Origin: Streptomyces sp. CB02058
GTDB taxonomy: Bacteria > Actinomycetota > Actinomycetes > Streptomycetales > Streptomycetaceae
DNA: 64,000 bases
Direction of reading: 5' to 3'
Assembly (NCBI RefSeq): GCF_001905505.1
Contig: NZ_LIPG01000003.1
Span: 248,001 to 312,000, forward strand
The translations under genes and the position numbers were made by a program. Each line of letters starts with the position of its first letter. Within the stretch, counting starts at the first letter, position 1. Under the pieces are notes generated by a model. That model was not told where the DNA came from and ran no database searches. It saw nothing but the letters and a program-made list of their open reading frames with translations. Below are positions 42,233 through 51,675 of the stretch, piece after piece.

Positions 42233-44484
42233 CCACCCGTCCTCAGGGCGTAGTGCGCGCTGACCGTGGAAGCGCTCAGCGCGGTCGGATAGACGGCGGT
42301 CTCGTCGATCTGACCGGCGAAGAAGTTGCTCGTCGGACGGTTCGGCCAGCTGGCCAGGTTGTCGCCGCCGACCCGCCAGTACCCGGGGTAGTTCTCGTTG
42401 GAGGTGTAGAGGAAGTTCGACGCGCGCAGCTGCCCGTCGACGTACAGCGCCATACCTCCCGAGCCCTGGCTGGCGACGACATGGTGCCACTCGCCGTCGT
42501 TGAAGGCCCCGGTCGTGGTGACCGTCCGGTATCCGCCGCTGTAGACGCCGAAGACCAGCCGTCCGTTGTTGGCCATGTACACCTGCTTGTCGTAGCGGGT
42601 GCTGTTCTGCATCGTCAGGTTGCCGAACCCGATGATCTTGCCGCCCCGGGTCGTCGTGGTCTTGATCCAGGTCTCCACGGTGAAGCGGGTGGGCTGGGCA
42701 TGGCGCTTGTTGCTGTAGGCGTACTCGCTCGTCCCGTCGAAGCCGATCGCGGTCGAGTCGCCCGCGATCGCCGCAGGGGTCTGCTGGTAGGCGGGCGCGT
42801 TGCGCAGGAAGCCGTTGTTCAGCCCGCCCGTGGTGTCGGCCGCGAAGGTCGAAGTCCCCTCGTCGTAACGCCAGTAGAGCGAGGCGCCGTCGGACAGCAC
42901 CCGGGCCGGATAGCCCTGCGTCGACGCGGCCACGGTCGCGGACTGGGCCGGGGACTTGGCGCTGGTGTTGGTGCCGTCGCTCGCGGTGATGCGGTACGAG
43001 TGCGTCTCGCCCACCGCCACATCGGTGTCCGTCCACTTCAGCTGCGGACGGTCCCAGAACAGCGAGTACCCGGTGGTGGTGTGGACGGGTGTGCTCGCGC
43101 CGTCCTTGTAGATCCGGTAGGTCAGCTCACCGTCGTCCGTGTCGAAGCTGGTCTGCCACTGGACGTCGATCTGCCCCGGGGTGACCGTGGAGAGGCTGAC
43201 GTTGGGCACCCAGGGCGCTCCGGTGTCCGGGCCGTCGGCGAACCGGGTGAGACCCTGCTGCCCCGCGCCGTTGACGGTGGTGAACTCCCCGCCGACCCAC
43301 AGGTAGTGGCGTCCGCCCTTGTCGGTCTGGGCCATCACCCGGGGCCCGACGGGCTCACCGATGCCGTCGTTGGTGTCCGGGAACCAGGGCAGCAGCGTCG
43401 GATCGTCGACCGACTGGGCCAGAAGGTGCTTGCGCGGCTGGTCCGGGAACCCGCCCATGCTGGCGCAGTCATGGGCGTGGCTTCCGCTGTACAGCACGCC
43501 CGAATGGACCAGGACGGCCTGGGTGGCGCCCAGGCAGGTGTCGCGCCAGCGCTGCTGGTAGTCGTCGAGGTCGATCGCGATCCGGCCGTCGAACACCCCG
43601 CCGCCTGTTCCCTCGTTGGCGGTGTAGAGCCCGGTGGCGTCCGTCGTGAGGTCCTGCACCGTCGAGGTGTTGGGGATGAAGCCCGGGTAGCTCGTGGTGA
43701 GCGCGCCCGTGGTGGCGTCCACCACCGCGAGGGCGTGCGAGGTGGTGCCGTTGACGGTGAAGAAGTCACCGCCGAGCGCCACGTGCTGCCCGTCCGGGGT
43801 CACCTGGACGGCCCGCGCCACCTCGTCGGCGTTTGCGGTCCACGGCAGAAGGTCGGCGCCGGTGGTGACGGCGGCGAACTTGTTCCTCGTCTCGCCGCCC
43901 ACGCTGTTGAAGTCACCGGCCAGGTAGACGGTGTCCGCGGTGACGTCCAGGGCGCGCACCGTCGCGGAGACGGAGATCTTGAAGTCCTGGCGCGGGGTGC
44001 ACGTCGCGGTGTCGACGGCCGCGATGTTGCTGACGCCCACCCCGTTCACCGCGCCGAACTGCCCGCCCGCGTACAGCGTCTCCCCGTCGGGTGAGAGCGC
44101 GAGGGCCCGTACGGTCGCCGTGCCCGAGGACAGGGTGAACGACAGGCTGCAGCCCGTCGGCGCGCCCGTCGCCGCGTCGAACGCGGCGAAGTTCACCGCC
44201 GGCTGCTCCGATGTGCCCGCCGCCGCGTCCGGAGGGCGGATGGTGGAGAAGGTGCCGCCGGCGTAGACGGTGACCTCCGTCGCGGCCATCGACCACACGA
44301 TGCCGTTGGTCTGCCAGGTGGTGAGGTCGTCCGCGGTGAGGGCCACCGGCGGTGTCAGCGCCGCCGCCGGGGAGGCCCCGGCCGCTGTCGCGGTCAGGGC
44401 TCCGGCGAACAGGCAGAGCGCGGCGGACGCGGCCCGCACACGGCCCCGTCCCCTCTGTCTCCGCCCCGTACTTCCGTTCATCAT
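42229..44484 (-). CDS. secreted beta-propeller / FN3 / LamG-like protein (shorter paralogue)
   Basis: The 751-residue protein has a signal peptide (about residues 1-42, AALCLFAGALTATAAGASPAAA). A propeller-like region runs from about 45 to 435 with repeated LYAGGQF-, VYLAGDF-, VALGGDFFTVNGT- and [16 protein letters not shown] blades. An FN3-like domain follows near 440-535 (YRIYKDGASTPVHTTTGYS). The C-terminal LamG/concanavalin-like domain spans about 545-750 (VETWIKTTTTRGGKIIGFG, then EWHHVVASQGSGGMALYVDG). Conserved cysteines occur in the blades (TGCSLSF, DTCLGATQ). It is paralogous along its length to the next gene upstream and probably binds extracellular glycan. Its start overlaps that gene's stop. 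Confidence 0.88.
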   Translation of the reverse strand: MMNGSTGRRQRGRGRVRAASAALCLFAGALTATAAGASPAAALTPPVALTADDLTTWQTNGIVWSMAATEVTVYAGGTFSTIRPPDAAAGTSEQPAVNFAAFDAATGAPTGCSLSFTLSSGTATVRALALSPDGETLYAGGQFGAVNGVGVSNIAAVDTATCTPRQDFKISVSATVRALDVTADTVYLAGDFNSVGGETRNKFAAVTTGADLLPWTANADEVARAVQVTPDGQHVALGGDFFTVNGTTSHALAVVDATTGALTTSYPGFIPNTSTVQDLTTDATGLYTANEGTGGGVFDGRIAIDLDDYQQRWRDTCLGATQAVLVHSGVLYSGSHAHDCASMGGFPDQPRKHLLAQSVDDPTLLPWFPDTNDGIGEPVGPRVMAQTDKGGRHYLWVGGEFTTVNGAGQQGLTRFADGPDTGAPWVPNVSLSTVTPGQIDVQWQTSFDTDDGELTYRIYKDGASTPVHTTTGYSLFWDRPQLKWTDTDVAVGETHSYRITASDGTNTSAKSPAQSATVAASTQGYPARVLSDGASLYWRYDEGTSTFAADTTGGLNNGFLRNAPAYQQTPAAIAGDSTAIGFDGTSEYAYSNKRHAQPTRFTVETWIKTTTTRGGKIIGFGNLTMQNSTRYDKQVYMANNGRLVFGVYSGGYRTVTTTGAFNDGEWHHVVASQGSGGMALYVDGQLRASNFLYTSNENYPGYWRVGGDNLASWPNRPTSNFFAGQIDETAVYPTALSASTVSAHYALRTGG

Positions 44485-47261
44485 TCATCTCCGAAGGTGA
44501 GGACGAGCTGCGGCCGGTAGGCCGCCGTTGCCTCGCTCGACCAGATGCGGAGACTGTCCGTCCCGCTGCTGGTCAGGGCGAGTGAGGTGGCGGAGCCGAG
44601 GGCCCCGCCGAGTGCGGACGCGTTCAGTTCCGCCGAATAGTCGGTGGAGACGGAAGCAGCGCCGGTAATGGTCCCCAGCACGGTCGTGGAGAGCGACGGC
44701 CGGGTGTTGTAGGTGACCGCCGATTCGGTCCACGCGCCGGTGACCGGCACGATGCTGTGGCTCTCGGCCGAACCCGCCGTCGAGTCCGACGACGTCCGGA
44801 AGGCGAGCCGCGCGCTCTTGAGCACCTGGCCGGCCGGGGCGGACGGCAGGGTGAAGCGCAGATAGCCGACATAGGCCGTGGTGCCCCGGGAGGCGAGCTG
44901 GCTGTCGTTGTAGTTCGTGTTCGCCGCCACGCTGTTGACGTAGGCGTCCTCGTCCGGGGTGACGGCGACCGTGCTGTCGCCCGGACCCGGCGGGGTGCCA
45001 GCCAGCTCGTGGTGCTCCGCCACCTGTGCGGCGGTCAGCGCCGAGGGGTAGACCGCGGTCTCGTCGACCTGCCCGGCGAAGTAGTCGCTCGTGGGCCGGT
45101 TCGGCCAGGCGTTGTTCATGGCGTCACCGCCCACCCGCCAGAACCCGTTGTACGAGCGGTTGCCGCTCGCCGGGTCGCTGCCGACCGCCTCCCCGTCGAC
45201 GTACAGCACCATCCCAGACGGGCCCTGCGTGGCCACCGCGTGGTGCCAGGCGCCGTCGTTGTAGGAGCCGGCCGACGTGATGGTGGGACGGGTGTTGCCG
45301 CTCTGGACCCCGAAGGCGAGCCGGCCGTCGTTCGTCAGGTACACGAGCTTGTCGCTGATGCTGCTCGTGTGCCCGCGCTCCGTACCGATGTTGTTGCCGT
45401 ACCCGACGATGCGCCCGCCGGTCGTCGACGTGGTGCGGAACCATGTCTCGACGGAGTACGGCGTGGGCGAGGTGTAGTGGTGCAGCCGGTCGCTGTAGAC
45501 GTACTCGTCCGTGCCGTTGAGGGAGAGCGCGGCCGACCCGGCGACGGCGGACGGCGTGGCGCGGTAGGACGGCGCGTTCACGTACACACCGCCGTTGTCG
45601 CTCGTCGAGGCGTCCGCGGCGAAGGCGCCGCCCGCCTCGTCGTAGCGCCAGTACAGGTCGGCCCCGTCGGCGAGCACCTTCTCCTGATAGGGCGAGGCGG
45701 AGGACGCGGCCGTCACCGAGGCGGCGGCGGACAGCCCACCTGTGTTGGTGCCGTCGCTCGCCGTGATCCGGTAGCTGTACGTCCGGCCCGCCACCACGTC
45801 CCGGTCGGTGAAGGTCAGCTGCGGCCTGCTGAAGAACAGCGAGGAGCCCGTCGTCGTGTACACCGGAGCCGAGCCGCCGTCCCGGTAGACCCGGTACGTC
45901 AGCAGGCTGTCGTCCAGGTCCAGGCTGCTGCGCCAGCTGACCTTGACCTCACCGGCCCTCGGCGCGGACACGCTCACCGCGGGAGCGGCGGGTGCCCCGG
46001 TGTCCGGGGTGTTCGCGAACCGGGTCAGCGCCTGCTGCCCGACCCCGTTGACCGTGGTGAACTCGCCGCCCACCCAGAGGAAGTCCCGGCCGCCGCGCGA
46101 GGACACCGTCAGCGCGCGGGGCCCGACCGGCTCACCGATGCCGTCGTTGGTGTCCGGCAGCCAGCCCAGCAGATCCGGGTCGTCGACGGACTGCGCCGTC
46201 AGGTGCTTGCGGACCTGGTTGGGGAAGCCGCCCATGGTCGAGCAGTCGTGCACATGGCTGCCCGCGTACAGCACGCCCTTGTAGACCCGGACCGCCTGGG
46301 TCGCACCCTGGCAGGTGTCCCGCCAGCGCTGCCCGAAGCCGTCGAGCTCCATGGCGAGCCTGCCGTCGAAGGAGGCGCCGCCCGCGCCCTCGCCCGCCGC
46401 GTACCAGCCGTCGGACTCCGCGTCGGTGACGATGTCCTTGATGACGGCGGAGGACGGGATGAACGTGGCGCCGTAGGCACGGGTGACGGCGCCGGTGGAG
46501 CGGCTGGTGACCGCGAGCGCGTGCGAGGCGGTCCCGCCCACGGTGAAGAAGTCGCCGCCGATCAGGACGCTCTCCCCGTCCGGCGTGACCTTCAGGGTGC
46601 GGCCGGGTTCGTCGGCGTCCGGATTCCAGCCGGTCAGCGCGCCGGACGCGGTGACCGCGCCGAAGAAGCGCCTGGCCGTGCCGTTGACCGTCTGGAAGTC
46701 GCCGCCCGCGTAGACCGTGCCGTCCGCCGCGACGTCGAGGGCGCGCACCGTCGCACCGAACTGCGGGGCGAAGCCCGGACGGGGCTGACAGGTCGCCGTG
46801 TTGATCGCGGTCAGGCCGTTGGCGGCCTGGCCGTTCACCGCGTTGAAGTAACCCCCCACGTAGAGCGTGGACTTGTCGGGGGAGACCGCGAGCGCCCGGA
46901 CCGTGGCGGTGCCGCTGCTCCGGGTGAAGGAGAGCGAACAGCCGGTGGGCGCACCGGTGGACGCGTCGAAGGCGGCGAAGTTCACGGCGGGCGTGGTGTT
47001 GCTCCCGGAGGGCGAGCCGGCCGGCCGGACGGTGGAGAAGGTGCCGCCCGCGTAGACGACACCGTCGGCCTCGGCGAGCGCCCACACGATGCCGTTGGTC
47101 TGGTACGTGGACAGGGCGTCGGCGGTGAAGCCGACCGGTGGGGTGAGCGCGGCGGCCGGGGGAGCGGTGACCGACGAGGTCCCGAGCGCGCCCGCCGTGA
47201 GCGCCATGATCGAGGCGAGGACACCGCCCCGGGTGCGTCTGAGACGTCTCGGCCCTCTCAT
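44481..47261 (-). CDS. secreted beta-propeller / FN3 / LamG / DNRLRE protein (longer paralogue)
   Basis: The 926-residue secreted protein shows the same order as its neighbour. A signal peptide comes first (to about 38). Next is a propeller with [51 protein letters not shown] and [13 protein letters not shown] blades. An FN3-like domain ([19 protein letters not shown]) and a LamG-like domain ([39 protein letters not shown]) follow. It then has an extra C-terminal module from about residue 755 reading [18 protein letters not shown] and GYLRFTLPS, the DNRLRE/CBM96-like fold. I start it at ATG 47261, which overlaps the gmd stop and begins a normal signal peptide. A longer in-frame extension inside gmd is rejected. 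The function is unknown, probably glycan-binding. Confidence 0.88.
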   Translation of the reverse strand: MRGPRRLRRTRGGVLASIMALTAGALGTSSVTAPPAAALTPPVGFTADALSTYQTNGIVWALAEADGVVYAGGTFSTVRPAGSPSGSNTTPAVNFAAFDASTGAPTGCSLSFTRSSGTATVRALAVSPDKSTLYVGGYFNAVNGQAANGLTAINTATCQPRPGFAPQFGATVRALDVAADGTVYAGGDFQTVNGTARRFFGAVTASGALTGWNPDADEPGRTLKVTPDGESVLIGGDFFTVGGTASHALAVTSRSTGAVTRAYGATFIPSSAVIKDIVTDAESDGWYAAGEGAGGASFDGRLAMELDGFGQRWRDTCQGATQAVRVYKGVLYAGSHVHDCSTMGGFPNQVRKHLTAQSVDDPDLLGWLPDTNDGIGEPVGPRALTVSSRGGRDFLWVGGEFTTVNGVGQQALTRFANTPDTGAPAAPAVSVSAPRAGEVKVSWRSSLDLDDSLLTYRVYRDGGSAPVYTTTGSSLFFSRPQLTFTDRDVVAGRTYSYRITASDGTNTGGLSAAASVTAASSASPYQEKVLADGADLYWRYDEAGGAFAADASTSDNGGVYVNAPSYRATPSAVAGSAALSLNGTDEYVYSDRLHHYTSPTPYSVETWFRTTSTTGGRIVGYGNNIGTERGHTSSISDKLVYLTNDGRLAFGVQSGNTRPTITSAGSYNDGAWHHAVATQGPSGMVLYVDGEAVGSDPASGNRSYNGFWRVGGDAMNNAWPNRPTSDYFAGQVDETAVYPSALTAAQVAEHHELAGTPPGPGDSTVAVTPDEDAYVNSVAANTNYNDSQLASRGTTAYVGYLRFTLPSAPAGQVLKSARLAFRTSSDSTAGSAESHSIVPVTGAWTESAVTYNTRPSLSTTVLGTITGAASVSTDYSAELNASALGGALGSATSLALTSSGTDSLRIWSSEATAAYRPQLVLTFGDE

Positions 47262-48271
47262 CGGTCCACCCTGACCGAGGACCCCGTGAGCTGGTCGCTC
47301 AGCAGCCGGATGTCCGCGTCCACCATGATCCGGGCCAGCTCGCGCGACTTCACCTCCGGCTTCCAGCCGAGGAGTTCCTCCGCCTTGGAGGCGTCCCCGA
47401 TCAGCGCGTCGACCTCGCTGGGACGCTCGTACTTGGGGTCGTAGCGGACGTGCTCCGCCCAGTCGAGGCCCGCGTGCTCGAAGGCGTACTCCAGGAACTG
47501 CCGGACGCTGACCCCTTCGCCCGTGGCCACGACGTAGTCGTCCGGGGTGTCGCACTGGAGCATCCGCCACATCGCCTCCACGTACTCCGGGGCGTAACCC
47601 CAGTCGCGTACGGCGTCGAGGTTGCCCAGATGCAGCCGGTCCTGGAGGCCCGCCTTGATCCTCGCCACCCCACGGGTGATCTTGCGGGTCACGAAGGTCT
47701 CGCCGCGCCGCGGGGACTCGTGGTTGAACAGGATGCCGTTGGTGGCGAACATCCCGTACGCCTCACGGTAGTTGACCGTCGCCCAGTACGAGTAGACCTT
47801 GGCCACGCTGTACGGGCTGCGCGGGTGGAACGGGGTCTTCTCGTTCTGCGGGGGCGGGCTCGCGCCGAACATCTCGGACGACGACGCCTGGTAGACCCGG
47901 GTGTCGATGCCGCTCGCGCGGACCGCCTCCAGCAGCCGCACGGTGCCGAGCCCGGTGACGTCACCGGTGTAGAGCGGGGCGTCGAAGGACACCCGGACAT
48001 GGGACTGTGCGCCCAGGTTGTAGACCTCGTCGGGCTGGATGTCGCGCAGCAGGTTCACCAGTGCGACACCGTCGGAGAGGTCGGCGTGATGGAGCACGAA
48101 GGAACGATTCGCTTCCTCGGGCCCCTGGTAGATGTGATCGATCCGCTCGGTGTTGAAGCTCGACGAACGGCGTATCAGTCCGTGGACCGTGTACCCCTTC
48201 TCGAGCAGCAGCTCCGACAGATACGAGCCGTCCTGTCCGGTCACACCCGTGATGAGTGCGGTCTTCGCCAT
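47258..48271 (-). CDS. gmd: GDP-mannose 4,6-dehydratase
   Basis: The 337-residue short-chain dehydrogenase-fold enzyme makes GDP-4-keto-6-deoxymannose from GDP-mannose, the first step to GDP-L-fucose. [20 protein letters not shown] is the NADP-binding loop, [15 protein letters not shown] holds part of the catalytic set, and [11 protein letters not shown] is the YxxxK motif. [18 protein letters not shown] is a Gmd signature. ATG 48271 follows AGGGGGGAG. It opens a five-gene operon in which every junction is a 4-nt overlap, and is divergent from fcl, which encodes the next enzyme. Confidence 0.96.
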   Translation of the reverse strand: MAKTALITGVTGQDGSYLSELLLEKGYTVHGLIRRSSSFNTERIDHIYQGPEEANRSFVLHHADLSDGVALVNLLRDIQPDEVYNLGAQSHVRVSFDAPLYTGDVTGLGTVRLLEAVRASGIDTRVYQASSSEMFGASPPPQNEKTPFHPRSPYSVAKVYSYWATVNYREAYGMFATNGILFNHESPRRGETFVTRKITRGVARIKAGLQDRLHLGNLDAVRDWGYAPEYVEAMWRMLQCDTPDDYVVATGEGVSVRQFLEYAFEHAGLDWAEHVRYDPKYERPSEVDALIGDASKAEELLGWKPEVKSRELARIMVDADIRLLSDQLTGSSVRVDR

Positions 48272-48316
48272 GACTCCCCCCTCTGTGATCGCCCCAAGGG
48301 CGTTCTTGTTCACCGA

Positions 48317-48345
48317 AATATCTGGTTCTGAGCGGAATGCGGCAA
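48317..48345 (-). promoter_or_regulatory. promoter candidate of the gmd operon
   Basis: On the minus strand, TTGCCG (48340-48345) and GATATT (48317-48322) are separated by 17 bp, about 45 nt before the gmd start. The -10 lacks the usual first T. The 114-bp divergent gap must also hold the fcl promoter. CACAAT lies close before the fcl ATG. Confidence 0.4.
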
Positions 48346-48385
48346 AGGGTCACCCGGGCGCCGTGCTGCTGGCACAATCCGAGCC

Positions 48386-49369
48386 ATGACGACTGAAATC
48401 CCGGGCAAACCCCAGGAATCCGCCCTCCCCCTGCTGTCTCCCGGTGCCCGCATATTCGTCGCGGGCCACCGCGGACTCGTCGGTTCGGCGCTGGTCCGCC
48501 GCCTCGCCGCCGACGGCCACGAGGTGATCACCCGCGGCCGGGACGAGCTCGATCTGCGGGACGCCGGCCCGACCGAGGCCTTTCTCCGTGACACCCGTCC
48601 GGACGCCGTCGTGCTGGCCGCCGCCAAGGTGGGCGGGATCATGGCCAACAGCACCAGTCCGGTGCAGTTCCTGGAGGACAACCTCCGCATCCAGCTCGCC
48701 GTGATCGCGGGCGCGCACGCCGCCGGTGTCCGGCGGCTGCTCTTCCTCGGCTCGTCGTGCATCTATCCCAAGCACGCCCCGCAGCCCATCCCCGAGGACG
48801 CGCTGCTGACCGGCCCCCTCGAACCGACCAACGAGGCCTACGCGCTGGCCAAGATCGCCGGGATCGTGCAGATCCAGTCCTACCGCCGGCAGTACGGCGC
48901 CTCGTACATCAGCGCCATGCCCACCAATCTCTACGGCCCGGGCGACAACTTCGACCTGGAGACCTCGCACGTGCTGCCGGCCCTGATCCGCCGCTTCCAC
49001 GAGGCGAAGAGGGACGGGGCCGCCGAGGTCACCCTCTGGGGATCCGGCAGCCCCCGCCGCGAGTTCCTCCATGTCGACGATCTCGCCGCCGCCTGTGTGC
49101 GGCTGCTGGAGTCCTACGACGGCGACGAACCCGTCAACGTCGGCTGCGGCGAGGACCTCGCCATCCGTGAACTCGCGGCCACAGTGCAAGATGTGACGGG
49201 TTATCAGGGCACGGTCGTCTGGGACACGTCGAAGCCCGACGGCACCCCGCGCAAGCTCCTCGACGTGTCCCGGCTCTCCTCCCTCGGCTTCAAGCCGCAG
49301 ATCCCCCTGCGGGACGGCATCGCCCGCACCTACGCCTGGTGGCTCGGCAGCCAGGCCCCCCGGCACTGA
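48386..49369 (+). CDS. fcl: GDP-L-fucose synthase
   Basis: The 327-residue epimerase/reductase converts GDP-4-keto-6-deoxymannose to GDP-L-fucose. RIFVAGHRGLVGSALVRRL is the NADP loop, FLGSSCIYPKHAPQPIPE carries the catalytic Ser/Cys region, NEAYALAKIAGI the YxxxK pair, and MPTNLYGPGDNFDLETSHVLPAL is specific to GDP-fucose synthases. Together with gmd it shows that the repeat unit contains fucose or a fucose derivative. No phosphomannomutase or GDP-mannose pyrophosphorylase gene is in the window. Confidence 0.95.
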   Translation: MTTEIPGKPQESALPLLSPGARIFVAGHRGLVGSALVRRLAADGHEVITRGRDELDLRDAGPTEAFLRDTRPDAVVLAAAKVGGIMANSTSPVQFLEDNLRIQLAVIAGAHAAGVRRLLFLGSSCIYPKHAPQPIPEDALLTGPLEPTNEAYALAKIAGIVQIQSYRRQYGASYISAMPTNLYGPGDNFDLETSHVLPALIRRFHEAKRDGAAEVTLWGSGSPRREFLHVDDLAAACVRLLESYDGDEPVNVGCGEDLAIRELAATVQDVTGYQGTVVWDTSKPDGTPRKLLDVSRLSSLGFKPQIPLRDGIARTYAWWLGSQAPRH

Positions 49370-49429
49370 CCTTCCGGCCCGGCCGCCGCGGTACGTCCTG
49401 AACCCGTGCACCCGTTCCCCCGCCACGGC

Positions 49430-50974
49430 TCAGTACGCCCCGCGGCCGTCGGTGACGGCACGCACCGTACGGGCGAGCAGCCCCATGTCCGTGGCCATCG
49501 ACCAGTTGTCGACGTACCAGAGGTCCAGCGACACCGTCTCCTGCCAGGACAGGTCGGAGCGCCCGCTGACCTGCCACAGGCCGGTCAGCCCCGGCCGGAC
49601 CGCCAGCCGCCTCAGCTCGCGCTCGTCGTAGCGCGACACCTCCTCCGGCAGCGGAGGACGTGGGCCTACCAGGGACATGTCACCCCGGAGCACGTTGAGG
49701 AGCTGCGGGAGCTCGTCGACGGACGTTCTGCGCAGCGCGTGGCCGATCCGGGTCACCCGGGGGTCGCGGCGCATCTTGAACATCGGGCCCTCGCTCTCGT
49801 TCACCGCCGCGAGGTGCTCCCTGCGGGACTCCGCGTCCGCCACCATCGTGCGGAACTTCCACATGGTGAACGGCCGGTTGTGCAGCCCCTGGCGGGTCTG
49901 ACGGTGGAAGACGGGCCCCGGCGACGAGAGCCGCACGGCCACCGCCACCGCGAAGAACACCGGGGCGAGCGCCAGCAGGCCGAGCGCCGCGCCGGCACGG
50001 TCCACCACGGTCTTGAGCAGGGCCTGCGCTCCGCGCCGCAGCGGTGGTGCCACATGCAGCAGCGTCAGCCCCGCGGCGGCGGCGGGCCGCACCCGGGCGG
50101 CGGCGACCCCGGACAGCTCCGAGAGCACGCAGAGGGCGAGACCGCCGTCGTGCAGGCCCCACGCGAGGCGGCGCAGCCGGTCCTCGTCCAGCTGCGGCCC
50201 CGGGGTGACGAGCACCAGATCCGCGTCGTGGGCGAATGCGCTGCCGAGCACCGTCGACACGTCGTCCTCGGCGAACTCCGGGGCGATCCGCCCCGGCACC
50301 GGCGTCCCGCAGTCGGGTGCCGCCGGACCCACCGGCACCACCGCCACGGCCCTGTACGGGTGATCCGTACGCGAGTTGAGCAGTCCGACGGCCCGGTCCA
50401 GGCCCTCGGCCTCACCGACCACCAGGACCCGCCGCCCACGCCGCGCGGCCGGCCGCCAGCGGCCCGCGGCCCCGGCGAGGACGGCGACGGCCAGGCCGGG
50501 CACGAGCGCCACGACCCCGGTCGCCGGGTCGAGCCCCCCGCCCGTCAGGGCCACCAGCACGGCCAGCACCCCGATGAGCGCCAGCCAGTCACCGAGCGAG
50601 CCGTGCGGCGCCCCGGCGGATTCCCCCGGCAGCCCGCGTGTGTACCGGCCGCGCGCCGCGCGTACGCCGGTCCAGACGAGGGCGGCCGACGCCGCGGCGG
50701 TGAGCGGGCCCGGCTGGTCCCCGGCCCTCAGGACGAGCCAGGCGGGAACTCCCAGGCCCAGCAGATCGGTCAGTGCGAGGAGCGGTACACGCGGATCGGG
50801 CCTCTTTCTCGCCCGCGGTCGCTCCGCGTGGTCGCGCTCCGCTGTCTTCGGGGCTCTCCACACTTTCTCCGGAGCCACCGAGCGGTTCCGTGGCCCACCG
50901 GTACGCGGACGTGGTGCCTCCGCGAGCCCGGCAGGCCCGGATATATCCGTTTCGGGTATTTCGACATGCCCCAT
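49430..50974 (-). CDS. exopolysaccharide polyprenyl glycosylphosphotransferase (WbaP/WcaJ-like)
   Basis: The 514-residue protein starts polysaccharide synthesis by transferring a sugar-1-phosphate to undecaprenyl phosphate. The N-terminal half has about four membrane segments (VPLLALTDLLGLGVPAWLV first) and a Rossmann-like region (GRRVLVVGEAEGLDRAVGLL). The catalytic C-terminal domain follows TM5 (AGAALGLLALAPVFFAVAVA) with FTMWKFRTMVADAE, RTSVDELPQLLNVLRGDMSLVGPRPP and RPGLTGLWQVSGRS. ATG 50974 is preceded by GGGGGG and chosen over a longer frame that would run through an 11-bp inverted repeat. A DNA hairpin lies in the 5' leader. Confidence 0.93.
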   Translation of the reverse strand: MGHVEIPETDISGPAGLAEAPRPRTGGPRNRSVAPEKVWRAPKTAERDHAERPRARKRPDPRVPLLALTDLLGLGVPAWLVLRAGDQPGPLTAAASAALVWTGVRAARGRYTRGLPGESAGAPHGSLGDWLALIGVLAVLVALTGGGLDPATGVVALVPGLAVAVLAGAAGRWRPAARRGRRVLVVGEAEGLDRAVGLLNSRTDHPYRAVAVVPVGPAAPDCGTPVPGRIAPEFAEDDVSTVLGSAFAHDADLVLVTPGPQLDEDRLRRLAWGLHDGGLALCVLSELSGVAAARVRPAAAAGLTLLHVAPPLRRGAQALLKTVVDRAGAALGLLALAPVFFAVAVAVRLSSPGPVFHRQTRQGLHNRPFTMWKFRTMVADAESRREHLAAVNESEGPMFKMRRDPRVTRIGHALRRTSVDELPQLLNVLRGDMSLVGPRPPLPEEVSRYDERELRRLAVRPGLTGLWQVSGRSDLSWQETVSLDLWYVDNWSMATDMGLLARTVRAVTDGRGAY

Positions 50975-51008
50975 GAACCCCCCAGCCACAGTTGCATCCC
51001 CACAAACG

Positions 51009-51047
51009 GGGCGCATCCGCCGATCCCATGGACTGACGGATGCGCCC
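51009..51047. promoter_or_regulatory. 11-bp perfect inverted repeat in the sugar-transferase leader
   Basis: GGGCGCATCCG (51009-51019) is exactly repeated in inverse orientation as CGGATGCGCCC (51037-51047) over a 17-nt spacer. It lies 35-73 nt upstream of the sugar-transferase start on the minus strand. It could be an RNA attenuator or a protein-binding site. Confidence 0.55.
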
Positions 51048-51164
51048 TCGCTCGGTGCACGATATCCACACACGTGCCATTTCGCTGGAGTTCTCGTGAA
51101 GTTCAGACAGCTCGGACGAAGTGATCTGTGTCGCGCCCCCCGAGGGGTTTGGGAGGGCCCCGCC

Positions 51165-51176
51165 TAGAGTGAAGGT
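51165..51176 (+). promoter_or_regulatory. -10 element positioned for a leaderless ankyrin-protein transcript
   Basis: TAGAGT (51165-51170) is followed by exactly 6 nt and then ATG 51177, the spacing typical of actinobacterial leaderless mRNAs. No convincing -35 was found and only a weak gaaggt precedes the ATG. Confidence 0.5.
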
Positions 51177-51554
51177 ATGCAACCGCTTTCCGAGGAACAG
51201 ACAGGCAGACTCGTCGCGATCGTGATGGATCTGGCCAGAGAAGGCCGGTCGGAGGAGCTCCTGGAGTTCTTCGATCACGGACTTCCGGTCGATGTCCAGG
51301 ACCCCGACGGAAACACGGCGCTCATGCTCGCCGCGTACCACGGGCGGGCGGATACGGTGCGCGCGCTCATCGGGCGCGGCGCCGATGTCGACCTGCGGAA
51401 CGGCCGGGACCAGTCCCCGGTGGCGGGTGCGCTGTTCAAGGGCGAGGACACGGTTGTGAAGGCCCTGGTCGCAGCCGGTGCGGACCTCGACGCGGGGACC
51501 CCCAGCGCGCGGGCCGCGGCCGAGATGTTCGGCAGGACGGCGCTGCTTCCCTGA
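51177..51554 (+). CDS. ankyrin-repeat protein next to catalase
   Basis: The 125-residue cytoplasmic protein consists of about three ankyrin repeats: DPDGNTALMLAAYHGRADTVRALIGRGADVD, then GRDQSPVAGALFKGEDTVVKALVAAGADLD, preceded by a helical cap. Small ankyrin proteins next to catalase genes are known in Pseudomonas aeruginosa (AnkB with KatB) and Campylobacter, where they support catalase activity, possibly in haem supply. Here the gene is convergent with the catalase gene and separated by a strong terminator. The link to catalase is inference by analogy. Confidence 0.88.
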   Translation: MQPLSEEQTGRLVAIVMDLAREGRSEELLEFFDHGLPVDVQDPDGNTALMLAAYHGRADTVRALIGRGADVDLRNGRDQSPVAGALFKGEDTVVKALVAAGADLDAGTPSARAAAEMFGRTALLP

Positions 51555-51576
51555 CGCTCACGGCGGTTTCCGGACG

Positions 51577-51617
51577 GAATGGGGCCCGGGCGACTGCGCG
51601 TCGCCCGGACCCCATTC
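51577..51617. terminator. bidirectional terminator between the ankyrin and catalase genes
   Basis: gaatggggcccgggcga (51577-51593) pairs with 51601-51617 with one G-T type mismatch over a 7-nt loop. It is between convergent stops and usable on both strands. Confidence 0.88.
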
Positions 51618-51675
51618 GTATACGGCCTCGGCCGACCGCGGTCGGTCCGGGACCTCTTCGCGTACTGCCGTGGCC

